Shown here: piece by piece, positions 25,281 through 37,200 of the stretch | Layout: every line of letters begins with the position of its first letter | Position numbering within the stretch: position 1 is the first letter of the stretch | NCBI RefSeq assembly: GCF_000150275.1 | Contig: NW_002060944.1 | Span: 8,456,159 to 8,520,158 of the forward strand | Origin: Trichoplax adhaerens | Taxonomy: Eukaryota; Placozoa; Uniplacotomia; Trichoplacea; Trichoplacidae | Reading direction: 5' to 3' | DNA: 64,000 nucleotides | Translations under genes and position numbers: made by a program | Notes under the pieces: model-generated | Told to the model about the DNA's origin: nothing | What the model saw: only the letters and a program-made list of their open reading frames with translations | Database searches by the model: none

Positions 25281-26682
25281 TCTCCCAAAGTTTATGTAGC
25301 GATCATCAAATCTATCAGAATGATTAATTTTCCTGGCGAAAGAGCTCATGGAAACTGTCGTAAAATTTCTGATAGTTCCATTATACATCGATACAAAAGT
25401 TTAGGGGTAAATCTCCTTTCTTTCACGATTGTTAAATCAGTTTTACCGCACAGTAGATTTTTTTGCTTGTTTTTATATACTGTAATTGGTTAGGTTTCCA
25501 AAGTATCATACTGCAAGCTTTTAGAGAAATTGCTTTTACGTAATGCGATTTTATTTGTACGTTGGTGATAGGCAAAAGCATTTACTGTAGGTTTATATTT
25601 AATACAGTAATAATCACCTATTTGATTGCAAATTGAGTGTAGCACGTCAGACCAAAGGTACTTATTATTTATTAAGCTTGCATGCTATAAACTTTTAAGC
25701 TTGTAGTCAAACATTAGTAACAAATGCAATTACTTTTCAATATATTATTCTGCAATAGTTCTTATGTTAATTTTTTTGAGTATATCATTTCTTTAGCAAA
25801 ACGATTTTCACCTGAAAAACAAAATGTTAAAATTTTTCGTCTGTTATGTAAGCAATATCGAACTTAATTTTGTCATTTCCGCCGATTCAAATTATAAATA
25901 ATTAAAGCTTGGGTATACATATTCTTTAAATAAACATAATTTCACGTTATTTTGATGTATACCGAGATAATGATATAAAATTATTTAACCTATATATTGT
26001 ATTTTGTCGGTATTATCACACGAAAATTGATTAATTTTTGAAAGAGAAATCTGCACCACTATGTTATCATTTAAGATTGTTTTTCTTTTCTTATTCGTTT
26101 TATCCATTTCAAAATAATACGGGATTTGGAGTACCTCTACTCCAACCTAATACAAATCTACGCTTAAACAAATAATCTAATCTGCATATAAAAGTCAATT
26201 TAATATTATTTATACGCGTATATATCTTTATCGATCAAACACATTATCCTTTTGATAGAAATTATGATATTTATATTATCACGTTGTAAAAGAAGATTTA
26301 AGTCAAGTATTATTACTATTCTAATTGCATTGTAAGCTTTAAATTACGAAATTAATTATTACGCTGTATTCAAACTTTACTCCTAGTATTGGAATGTTTC
26401 TCAATTTTCTTCTATATCGACTTCCATATTGCAATCACTCTGACCACAATAATAAACATTACTAAAGTAATCAATGGTGTAAATGCAATATCGAAATGGA
26501 TTGAATTAAGTAAAATGAACTTTATTTCTGACGCATTTTATTGGCAAATTAATTATAATTAATAGATGGATCATCTAACAAAGAAGACGATTTTTAAGTA
26601 AATATCAGACTATTTTACAAGTAATGCAAATAATAATATTTCAACATTAAGACGATGGTGATAAAAAATAGCATTACTGCAA
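25281..26682. other. Intergenic region between convergent genes
   Basis: This is the shared 3' side of the kinase gene (+) and REV1 (-), and should contain both 3' UTRs. It is strongly AT-rich, with AATAAA-like words in both orientations (for example AATAAA near 25930). No other gene is seen. Confidence 0.6.
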
Positions 26683-29600
26683 TTACAATATTGACAGCTT
26701 TAACCTGCTGCCATCATACTGTGATGATACGATGTCTTGGATTCGATCAAGGATCGATGTAAAAATCTGATACCACGCAGCATGAGCTACAGTTTTCCTG
26801 CATAACATGGTTATCATTTATAAATAAAACAAATCATTGTATTAGTATGCGCAGTTTTACGCAGTGTTAGAAATTGGATAAATAAATATACTGAAAAAGT
26901 AATATTGTATGTCCTATCCGAAAAGTAAATTTCTTACCTTTTCAATAATTTGCATAGAAGCCAAACATTTTCAAGGTTTTTAGATGAAATACAACGTTCA
27001 ACGTAGGACATCAAATATTCGATATCAGTTTCAGTTGGCCCAACATCTTTAATAAGTCATTTTTTATTTAAATATTAGTCAAAATCTTACACTATTTGTT
27101 ATCCATTCTTTGATTGATGAAAATTAGAGTTAGTTAGATACCACTAACCAAGACATGCGTCTACCCATTCAGCCATAATTTTTTTCACTTCATTTATTTC
27201 AGTGGCACCGCAAAATTCAGGCTAAAATGGAGATAAAGGAATATCATTACGAAAATATTACTGATATTTTAGGCACAGAATGTAACCCTTTTTGATGAGA
27301 CCAGTATTTACTTCGATGACGTTCGTTTGATCTGGCAATATTTTCGGTTTCCTTTCGGTCGAATCGAGTACAATAATATCACGATCGAGTTTGTCCTCTT
27401 TATTTTCTTTAGGAATAGATTGATCTGATTTATTACGACGAAATTTGTTTTTAATATTTCTTTTTGGCTTTTTTCGTTGTTTAACATTTTTACGTGGTAT
27501 TTCTTCATTATAATTTATATGACGATAAACGTCTGCAATAGCACCAAGGTTGATAGGATCAATCTGGGTAAAATCAAAATTCAATATTTTAATAGCTTTT
27601 AAGAAAAATTATTTTGAACTCCACTTTCGAAATATTTTATTTGTCATGGAAAGGTCCAGAGCATTTTCTTACGGAAGAGTTAGCATCAATGGTAGCAGAG
27701 GTAGAAGGTTCAACTTTAATTTGTGCTCTAATTTTAGTAAAAGAAGCAATAAAAATATCAAGAATCTTCTACGATAACAGGAAACAGCCCTTGAAACAGC
27801 TTACTCTGACGACATTTTAGCGTATTTCTGTTCAATTTTTAATCGCATTTCCTTTGGTAAAGCATCTAAAACAGAATGGTCAAGCTAGAGAAGATGCAAT
27901 TAAAAATTTCTATAGTAATCCGCATTTGCCAAGAGAGAACGTACAAATAAATCAATAATGAAGTTGTATTTGATTGCAGGAAGTAAATTGTATATCTTAA
28001 CGATTGCGAAACAATGATTACCTGTGAAGGAGAAGGTAGATCGAATGATTCATCATTTTGCGCTTCTATGTGACGATTGGAATCAGTGATTTCTTCCTGC
28101 TTTGCTATGCTAGTTGTCGGTATAGATTGATCATGGATAACTTCAATTTGGTCTGATGGTTCGATTTGTTCATGTGCCTTTACATTTTCTTCTACTTGAG
28201 GTACAGACTTTATAAAGTTCAGTAAACCTTGCGAACCTTTAACATCTTCATCTATGGGTGACAATCGTTGTATTTGAATACCCATCTATAAATTTATAAT
28301 GATTTGGCATACTTTATAATTCATAGTAAGAAAAAATTTAGATTTTAATTTAAAATTGATTTAATAGCGCTGCTACTTACACCACGGACATCTTGCACAT
28401 TAATACTTGCAAAGGAATAAAATAATTTCATGCATTCTTTGCTAATGATATCGCTGTCGCAAGTTGGTCGTGTTAAGGTAGTCGATTTTGCGTAGTTATC
28501 GCATTTTCCATGACCTAAATATTTCCAAGGTTTAATTGAGGCATCTGGGCTACGATGCTTCATCTGTAGGGCGTATCAATATCAAAACCTTCATGAAAAT
28601 GGAAGTTGTTCTGCGATATAACAAATTTCAAACGTATGAAAACAATAGCTTGCCTTTAAGGTAATCGATTTTCCTTTAACACTTGCTTCTTTGAGGCGTT
28701 TTACAACTTCAACGCTTAAATTTTTTACAAATACTTCAACGTCTTTTGACTACAGAAATCAACGACATTTAGCTTAAACTATAATCATTTGGAGCAGTAA
28801 ATAATCAAATTGCAACGTATCTCGAAAATAAATCTATGTTTTTAATATTGTCGACCTCAGCAAATCGAATTCCATAATTTATTTCTGCCGATACGGATTT
28901 TCTTTCATGATCAACTTGGACTGGACGTTCGTCAATACCACGACAGTATTGGTATAACATAAGCCCAGTCTTAGTACCAAAGTCTCTCTGTAATACAGGT
29001 AACGAAATTTTACGAAGATCTTGACAAGTTTCCACATTGAGATCTTTTAATTTCCGATGTAATCGGTATCCTACGCCTAATGTAGATTGAAAATGATAAC
29101 GAGTCCGGTTACAAATTCTATAGGTTGTAAATGACGAGTTCATTAAAGTTATGCAATGATATCGCTTTTGCAGCTGTTATTTTAATTGATAAGTCAATTT
29201 TAATAACCAGGTAAATCCTTGAGTGATTGATTGGCGACAAAAGTTAACACATTAGCTGGATCAACATAATGTTGTCCATTAGGTTTGGCAATTCTTGTTG
29301 CCATTCTGGCAATTAAAAGGTTTGGACCTAAGATAAAGCAGTATAATGGTCACATAGGCATATAAAAATCTATAACTACTTCTGCTTGTAATTGGAAACT
29401 GATAGAAATGTTAACGAGTTCCATTTCGTGGCAATTATTTACCGATTCCAGCAGAACAGGTACAACCAGTTTTACTTTCAATGTCGTGTCGAATACTTGA
29501 TGCTAAATCCTGTATAGTGTAATCGTCTTGTAAGATGTCAGTTACATCGATGTATGCTTCATCGCAGCTGATTGCCATAATTTCAAAAGTGTAACTATTA

Positions 29601-31773
29601 CCAAGGTACATATAACAAAATTAAAAATTACTTATTCCATCGATTAGTAAACACAACTATTAATTGCTTGTTAGTTAAAAGAGCATATAACTGCTTCATT
29701 ACCTGGCTAATGTATTGTAGAGTAATTTAGAGACTTCTTTATATTTATCAAATTCATAAGGCACAACTCTTAAATGAGGACAAAGTTGTAATGCTCTACC
29801 CATAAACATGCCATTATGAAGGCCATATCGTCTGGCAACGTAGTTACAAGAGGCAATCTCTGACGTAGAAAATTGCTCAACGCTTTCTTTATCATTAGCA
29901 CTGATAAAATTATTATTTATTTTATTTGACTTAGAAGGGCTGTCATGGCTAGCCTTTTCTGCTTTAACTTTATCCTTAGAATGATAATCTTCCCAGTGAG
30001 CCATTTCTTGGATGAATTCAGCTTTTTCTTGTAGTTTATCAGCATTTTGCAGATTTGCTGGCTTAATCTTGCCTTTAGAATGTGTTACAGCTACCGGTAA
30101 TCCACGTAGATCGGCTCGATCACGAATAGCTACGGATACAAAAAATGAATCCATGTCGAGATGCATAACAACACGGTTGAATAAATTTTTTCTGCCAGTA
30201 TTTTGTGAATTTGGCGATTCAATTATAGCCTGGTCAGCTGATGATTGTAAAGGTTCTTCTTTAACTGTTACTTCATGATTTTCATGCTTGATCGTAGAGC
30301 TACGACTACTTTTGAGATCAATGATACGCTGACGTATCTCGTCTCGACGATTATCCAAATCAATATTTCTATCTAGAGTACTGGCATAATTTTTCCATTC
30401 CGATTTCCATGTTGCTAGATAGTGCAATCGTGATCGACTATAAAATTGCGACACAAATTCTGGATCAGCGGTATTAGCGATACCAGGAGGAAATTTTTCT
30501 TTAGCTTTTGGTGAATCGGTTTTAATATTTTGGCTCTTAACAGTAGTAGAATTGTTGCTACAGCTGGAGTTACAATTTGTATTATTATTTTTGTTTTTAC
30601 CACTTGAGTTAGCCTCAGTAAATTGTATTTTCGTTTGTGATGCACTACGCCCATCCACCAGTAAGTAATTGTATATGGGCAATATTTTTCCATTTTGAAT
30701 ACTGCAAAAGATAACGAAATCAATTATTATGTAATCTATCCAGTTATATCATTTTAGCATGTATTTGCAGTCTAACTTACCTATCTACAATCCAGCTAGG
30801 CTTTACCACAATCTCCTTCCTATAGCAATACAGGTCATTGATATAATTAATATACAATACGTATTAAGAATACGAATCGATTCAAAGTAGATAATTGATG
30901 TGATCATAGTAACCATTTGCAGCGAATGTATCAATTACTTTTATTGTAGCTTACTTTAAGTCTTTTATTTTAACATCCGGTAAGTTACTTGCTATAATAT
31001 GGGTTACACGAGACTTGGAGTAGTATTGTTGAAAATTACCACCATGAATCATGATTAACTGCTTCAATACCTCGGCAGATGGATCTACCATTAATATACA
31101 ATGGTTAACAGTGATCAATCATCATAGTAGGATTCTACCATATATTGCATTGAATTGGAGATAGAGAATTATTTTAGGAAATAAATACTGTACTCTTATG
31201 CGGTACATTACACTTGCACACTGGATGCAAAGTCACCCTATTCATCTTGGTTTGTAAATCATTTTTAGTATTGTACATATAGTATGACGTTCTCTATCTA
31301 GAATTGTCACTTATGTAGGTATTGATAATCACTTTACTAGTTCACTTTGATTCATGAATGTTTTATATTGATTTGATGATCCAAGGCAAGGATAATAAGA
31401 CAGCATAGATTAGATTTCAATGTCATAACATACTTGTGTAACCATTAATATGGATGGAGACACCATGAAAGAGATTGGAGACTAGCCTGTAAGATGGAAA
31501 ATTGGTATATGCTTGAGTCGCTATTATAAGGATCCATTATAACATCAATTAGTTTTGCTTACGCTTTCTTTTGCTCAGCTAGATATTGATCATCTAGTTT
31601 AACCGCTTTAACATCAAAATATTCATCCTATCATTTCAATACAGATCCATATTATAATTGGTATGGCAGGGTATTGAATCATTGCTGTACAATAGATATG
31701 AATATTTGATTACCCTTGAATCCCATGCATATTCAGTGACATTATTATGAGCTTTTCGTTTGCCAGCAGCCAT
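26683..31773 (-). CDS. REV1: REV1 translesion DNA polymerase (deoxycytidyl transferase), 18 exons, with apparent 1-base frameshift
   Basis: REV1 inserts dC opposite damaged bases and scaffolds other translesion polymerases in the nucleus. Exons in gene order: 31773-31714, 31627-31563, 31486-31434, 31084-30955, 30819-30781, 30701-29703, 29594-29443, 29327-29208, 29076-28856, 28749-28654, 28563-28381, 28285-28022, 27884-27805, 27727-27673, 27563-27312, 27221-27150, 27046-26938, 26797-26683. They give about 1021 residues if the frame is restored. Start MAAGKRKAHN; BRCT domain about 45-135 (NGYTNPSAEVL, HIIASNLP, PSWIVD); SRLHYL near 206, containing the family's template-displacing arginine; palm acidic motifs DMD (near 298) and SCDEA (near 458); then KSVSAEINYGIRF and GHGKCDN of the little-finger region; UBM1 LDHSVLDALPKEM; a weak UBM2; the C-terminal helical domain ending RLKLSIL. 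The intron after 28654 uses a GC donor. Exon 27221-27150 changes frame at an A6 run. Confidence 0.93.
28650..28660 (-). promoter_or_regulatory. Non-canonical GC splice donor (AAG|GCAAGC) in REV1
   Basis: Exon 28749-28654 ends ACCTTAAAG and the intron begins GCAAGC. No GT lies close enough to keep the conserved protein, which continues into MKHRSPDAS of the next exon. AG|GCAAG is the usual context of GC-AG introns. Confidence 0.8.
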
Positions 31774-31989
31774 GATAATCTTGATGAAGATGATGTTGGC
31801 TTGTACTGAGTTTCACTGGATAGCTAATTTTCCATTCCTGCAGGTTTCGATCTCAATCGGAGTGCAACTACCTATAATACAACAAATACCTGCAGTCCGT
31901 CAACCTACGGACCTACACTGTATTACAGTTTCTGATTGAGAATCGACATGGAGAACAGCTTAGTTTAGCATTATCATCATTACCTCTAC

Positions 31990-32197
31990 TGTATTCATTG
32001 GATTTCAGCTTATTAGCGAGTTGGCTGCCATCTTCATTCCATTTCTGGCTCGAAAATCCTTCAACGACGATAGATTTGATTCTATTTTACTCTCACGACT
32101 GAATCCGAATCCACTCTACCAGAATACTATTTTACTAAGCGATGATTGGATTTCCGTTGGTTACTATGGAAATGAACAGTCTACAGTACTGAGTAGG
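31990..32197 (+). other. Possible first exon of a divergent transcript beside REV1
   Basis: An open frame from ATG 32021 (starting MAAIFIPFLARKSF) runs into a strong donor AGTAGG|GTAAGT at 32197/32198, on the strand opposite to REV1 and about 220 bases from its start codon. No matching downstream exon was found. It could equally be chance or an untranslated exon. Confidence 0.25.
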
Positions 32198-32519
32198 GTA
32201 AGTTAGCAGTACAGTACAACAAATCTACAGTACATACTATGGGCTCGGGCTACTGCAGGACGGAGGGACAGGCAAACGACGGGCCAAAGCTACAACGCAA
32301 ATCCAACTGTCTGCATAGTACAGTACTGTACTGTTAGTCTGTTTTTACTGTGTGTATATTGGCAAAATTGACTGCAATGGCAGCCAACAAGCTCGGATAT
32401 GTTTGTAGGATTTTGTCACGAAAGGAATCTTCGTGATTGATACTTTATTTCTATGTTACCTTCTCTATACGTTGATGCCTCAGAAATGTTTTACGGTCTC
32501 CTTAATTGTTGTAACTGCA

Positions 32520-32747
32520 GTGGTTAACGCTTGATATCCTTAATTTAGGATTAGATAGACTAAAATAGTAATTGTCCACCAGTTCAACTGGATTGTATCT
32601 ATCATCTCCTAACTTGTTAAGGTTCAAACTTAAGTGGTTAACGCTTGATATCCTTAATTTAGGATTAGATAGACTAAAATAGTAATTGTCCACCAGTTCA
32701 ACTGGATTGTATCTATCACCTCCGAAGTTGTTAAGGTTCAAAGCATA
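32520..32747. repeat. 114-bp tandem duplication
   Basis: GTGGTTAACGCTTGATATCC starts at 32520 and 32634, and the two copies are nearly identical, including CCACCAGTTCAACTGGATTG. The 79-codon minus-strand frame across it simply repeats itself twice. Confidence 0.96.
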
Positions 32748-33594
32748 ATTCCTAAGTTTAGAGGAAATGTCTTAGTAGGATAGCTTGATATATATCTGTT
32801 AAACTGTTATTAACCATTGATTATTTTAATACTGATGCAGTAAATTTAATATCTGCCTTATAATATAATGCAATATAATATTTGCCTTAATATTGGCCTT
32901 GGGCTATCTGCCTTGGAATACCTATTGACTGGTACTCCAAATAACAGTAGTATAGGGTAGAAATGTCTCTCTCAATCCTTGTTGCAAGTTAGGGCTATTC
33001 CTAGCTCGTAGCAGATTTCTTGGCGGCCTCAGTAATATATCTTTCTACTTATAGACTGTAGACGAGAGAGATAGTTGTTTCAGAGAAGAGAACTTGATTG
33101 CCCTAAGTCAGTCAGGTACAAGGTAGAGAAAGAGAGATGCTGCTACACAGAGAAAGGATTCTGAACCGAATACGCTAATACACATATGCATACAGTATAT
33201 GTAATCGATTTTGGCCTAGTACGATTTTAGTTGTACTATATTATTGTTCTGGTTCTGTGCGCATTATCATCATGATCTATGCATCTGATCATGTACACTA
33301 GTGCATGATTAGAAGATAAATGGCTAATGATATTATAGCCTCTATCATTCTTGGCACCAGTGCTAGTTAATGTTTACATGTACATTTCCTATTACTCGTA
33401 CTTTTAGGATCAACTTGGAAGAACGACCATCCTACTTTTATACTTTGAAAAGTAAAATATGACAGAATGCAAAAGGGATAGATCATAATCGTTATGACAT
33501 AACTAAGGAACTGCAGCATTAATAGAACACCATCAATTATTTGCAAATTTGGATCTAGTCCATACATGACGTACAATTTTTACAGGGACGTGGG

Positions 33595-34260
33595 GGAGTT
33601 TGGAAGCCAATTTTCGGAAGTTTCATCTTCCATTGTAAAAGCTGTTCAATTTTCACTTCAAGAATTGAACTTAAAGTTTGACTATTCTACTTTGGCATCC
33701 ATCCAAGAGTGATACAACATAACGGCTATTGAACTATAATAAAGTCTACTTGCACCATTCGTACACTTATTCGTACACTCGATTACTTATAAATTTTATA
33801 CGGTGATATGGAAAGATTCATAGCTTGATCATTATACTTTAGCTCCGTCCAAAAGTGATAGACCATAACGGCTATCGTATAGTTATTGAACTATAATAAG
33901 CTCTACTTGCACCACTTGTACTGCGATTACTTAAATATTTTATACAGTGATATGGGAAGGTTGGAAACAAGTTTTCCATAGTGATGGCTGTTCAATTTTC
34001 AACTCAAGAATTTCGCTTTAGGGTTCACTATTCATCATAAGGTACAGTATACAATTGGATATAATTGTGTTTGAAAACTACCTTAACTGATATCAGTAAA
34101 AGCTTCGATACTTTTCAAATATCCAATCATAAATACTAAAAGGGATACTCTTGAGATGAAAATTGAACATCGTTTATTATGGAAAATTATTTCCAAACTT
34201 TCCTGTATCACCGTAAATTCTTCAATTTCTTTGATTTACTTTGAGCGATAATAATGTCCC
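33595..34260. repeat. Composite element with direct and inverted copies
   Basis: A block with GCTGTTCAATTTTC and CTCAAGAATT occurs near 33648 and 33990 in direct orientation, and as its reverse complement (GAAAATTGAAC after CTTGAGATG) near 34158. Between the direct copies, CATAACGGCTAT ... GAACTATAATAA ... TCTACTTGCACCA is duplicated with about 145-bp spacing (33718, 33864). The outward arrangement resembles a decayed non-autonomous mobile element, but no terminal repeats or target duplication could be fixed. Confidence 0.6.
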
Positions 34261-37200
34261 TGGTTAAAGCTATACACGAAATCAAGGGAAGCATGATGGA
34301 AACTAATATACCGTACAAGGCATAGACCCCTGCAAAATACACTGCTCTTATTCCCATTGCATCCTACTGTAATATTTTTATTCTCATTAAATTCCCGTTT
34401 TATTATGTCTTAGAGCAGAGATACGAGTACAATATGGTATTTCAACATTCCCAAAGATGGCATCACTAATCACTAGCGCCTTTTAATATCTTTATACGAA
34501 AATTGCTGTCGTCATCAGCATCACTAGAAGATACTTAACAATGGGTCAAAAGTTCGAAGAACACGCAAAAGAGTAACTGCTGCTCCACCAAAAGTTATTC
34601 GGAATTGAAGCAGTTTGTTTAGTATCCAATCTTAACATACAGTAGTTGAAGTTAAATGGCAACAAGGCCAAGTATAGGTACAATTACAGAATCGAATTGA
34701 ACATTGAATCATTTTTTTAATCTTTATAGTGCTTGATCAACGATAGAGTGCCTTCAGTATTATAATATTCCTATTCTAATGTCTATGCCTACTTTGCTGG
34801 ACGCAATAGAATTAATTAACAACAACGTCAGCTCGCTATTGAAACCCAATTCTTCATTGCTTTCGATCAAATACTTGCGATATATAATTTCTTCAAAATA
34901 AATACCTGGAATTACCGAAGGTACTAAACTTAATACAAGATACGTAATTGCTCAATCGTTAATTTTACTTGGTACATCCTATGATTGCCAACTGTAAGAT
35001 TAAGTCAGCTTCATAAATTTTGTGCTAGTCATAAGAGTATAGCAACATTAGCGATTTTATCTATGAATGTAGAGTATTATAATATATAACTCTCCGTAAG
35101 ATATTATAATCATGAATGCATCATCCAATCCCAATCTCTAGTAAGATTGCCATACTATCCATGTAGAAATTCATATTAAAGTTAACAGCAATTAAGATAT
35201 TTTGTCTTAATAATATTTATTTATTTTATAGCAGATGAAGTGCCGATACGCACATTCAATACGGTGTGATATGAAATATACACATATACTGTACTCAGAT
35301 AGTATGCTATTAATAGGCAAGCGTATGCTCTCATTTATTATGACATTAAAGAATAAAGTATAACGACGACTTGATTACAATTGAGTTCCTGCAATGTACC
35401 CTTTAGGCTACTGTTGAATGTTTTCGTGTAAAATAAATAAAAATTTACTTTCATGAGCCAAAAATACGCTCCTTTATAACCTATAAAATAAAATTAAATA
35501 TAAATATATGTTTGTGTTGTAAATGGAATAATTATTGTAGTATGCGTGATCTGAAGTCGTTATTAGCGTAATCGATTATTAAATTGGGCCATTGTCCTTT
35601 ATAATAAGATGCTAAGGAATTTTTGTTTAGGGCCTTCTTGACAGTTTTATTCATACAATCTAACATATTTACAGGCTGTTAGGTTTGCTACATTATTTTT
35701 TTATATCTTTAGTATCATTCCTGATTATACTACGGTTATCTCACCCCTTTCATCGTCAAATCGCCAAAATTTACTAAAGAAAAGCAAGGCGATATAAATC
35801 CGCATGTGTTAATGTAATAGCATAAGATTAAAAAGCAAATGGACTAGTCTTAATAGTAAATAGAAAAAAAAATTTTAATCGACAGTAATTGTAAATAATA
35901 TAGCAGCTAATGCGCTAGGTAATCGAAGGGTTTACTTGTATTATTTGATAAATACTAGATTTAATTAAATTAATTACTCTAAAGTATTATTTATCTCATC
36001 AATGATTAATTTGTTTTGAGTATGAACATGATACCAACGACTTTTTTTTGTATTGGTAACATAGGGTTCATACTTTACTTGTTATATTTGTTTGCGAATG
36101 CTTTTTTAATTTATTATATTTCAATAAAAGAAACGCTTTGAATAATAGCTACGCCTCATAAGTAATATTAGTAGGACATAGCTATAGCTCAAAAAATAAT
36201 AACTAATTTAAAATTTGGAGAATAGAATTATTTCAATGATCAAACTTTACGAAGTTTATGACTTGTTATTACTATTTTCGCTTACTGCTGTAGTTACATG
36301 ACCAAGTCATCTTAATGATCGCTCTATTACACTAATATTAGCATTAAATTCAGGAGCAGGCACTATATAATGAGAATAACAAATTAAGCCATATCCGAAT
36401 AATATTTACTCAGCACATCTACCCACATGTGTTATATTAGTGCGTGGTTGCCTATGATTAAAATATGTCAACAACGGATTTGATGTTTTAAATTAGGAAA
36501 TAAATATTTACAAATTTATAAATAAGACTGACCTATAGTTAGCTAACATTTTCAATTACTTCTCTAGCAAAGAACTTAGGATATTTTTTCAAACAGAAAT
36601 TTTATCTTTTTAACAAATTTAAGAAAGTAAAGATAATGAAATTACATTACTCATTGTATAGATAATCATAAACTGTACGGATAGTTTATCGAAACTAAAA
36701 TTAAATTGCTAAGCCATTATGTTTCATAATCAATTTCGTCATCACGTCTATCTATCTTCTAGAGCGTTATCACCGAATATTTTGGAAATCAAGCGTATCT
36801 GTAAATACAATGCCTAAAGCTCTATCATTCTGATGGTGTTACTGCTATATAATGGTATTGAATTTAATCTATATATGCCATTGACATTATAAGTAAATGA
36901 AAACATAATAAATAAATAAGTAAATGAAATATAAAATGAGATCATTTATATAATCATTCAATCGAATTCAAATTAGGTTTTCTTTAGGTCATGATTAGGG
37001 TAGCATAAAATTGACTTATTTTTATTGGTGTACTTTGAGATTAAAAGGTAGTGTTTAGTCCCAGACACGCCTATTTTGATGAATATGAAAATAATAATAA
37101 TTGGCAATAGCCCAAATGTTGAAATTCTAAATCTATCTTCATTTTTTCAATTATTATTTTGACATTATAGGCATTTATATTATATATAGCATTAAAAGAT

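Noticed and set aside
27614-27820. 68-75-codon plus-strand frames over REV1
   Set aside because: They lie antisense to REV1 exons 27673-27727 and 27805-27884 and their introns; the minus-strand gene explains the open sequence.
30012-30278. 88-codon plus-strand frame
   Set aside because: Antisense shadow of the long REV1 exon 29703-30701.
32502-32741. 79-codon minus-strand frame with an internal duplication
   Set aside because: It is an artefact of the 114-bp tandem duplication; 114 is a multiple of three, so the frame stays open twice.
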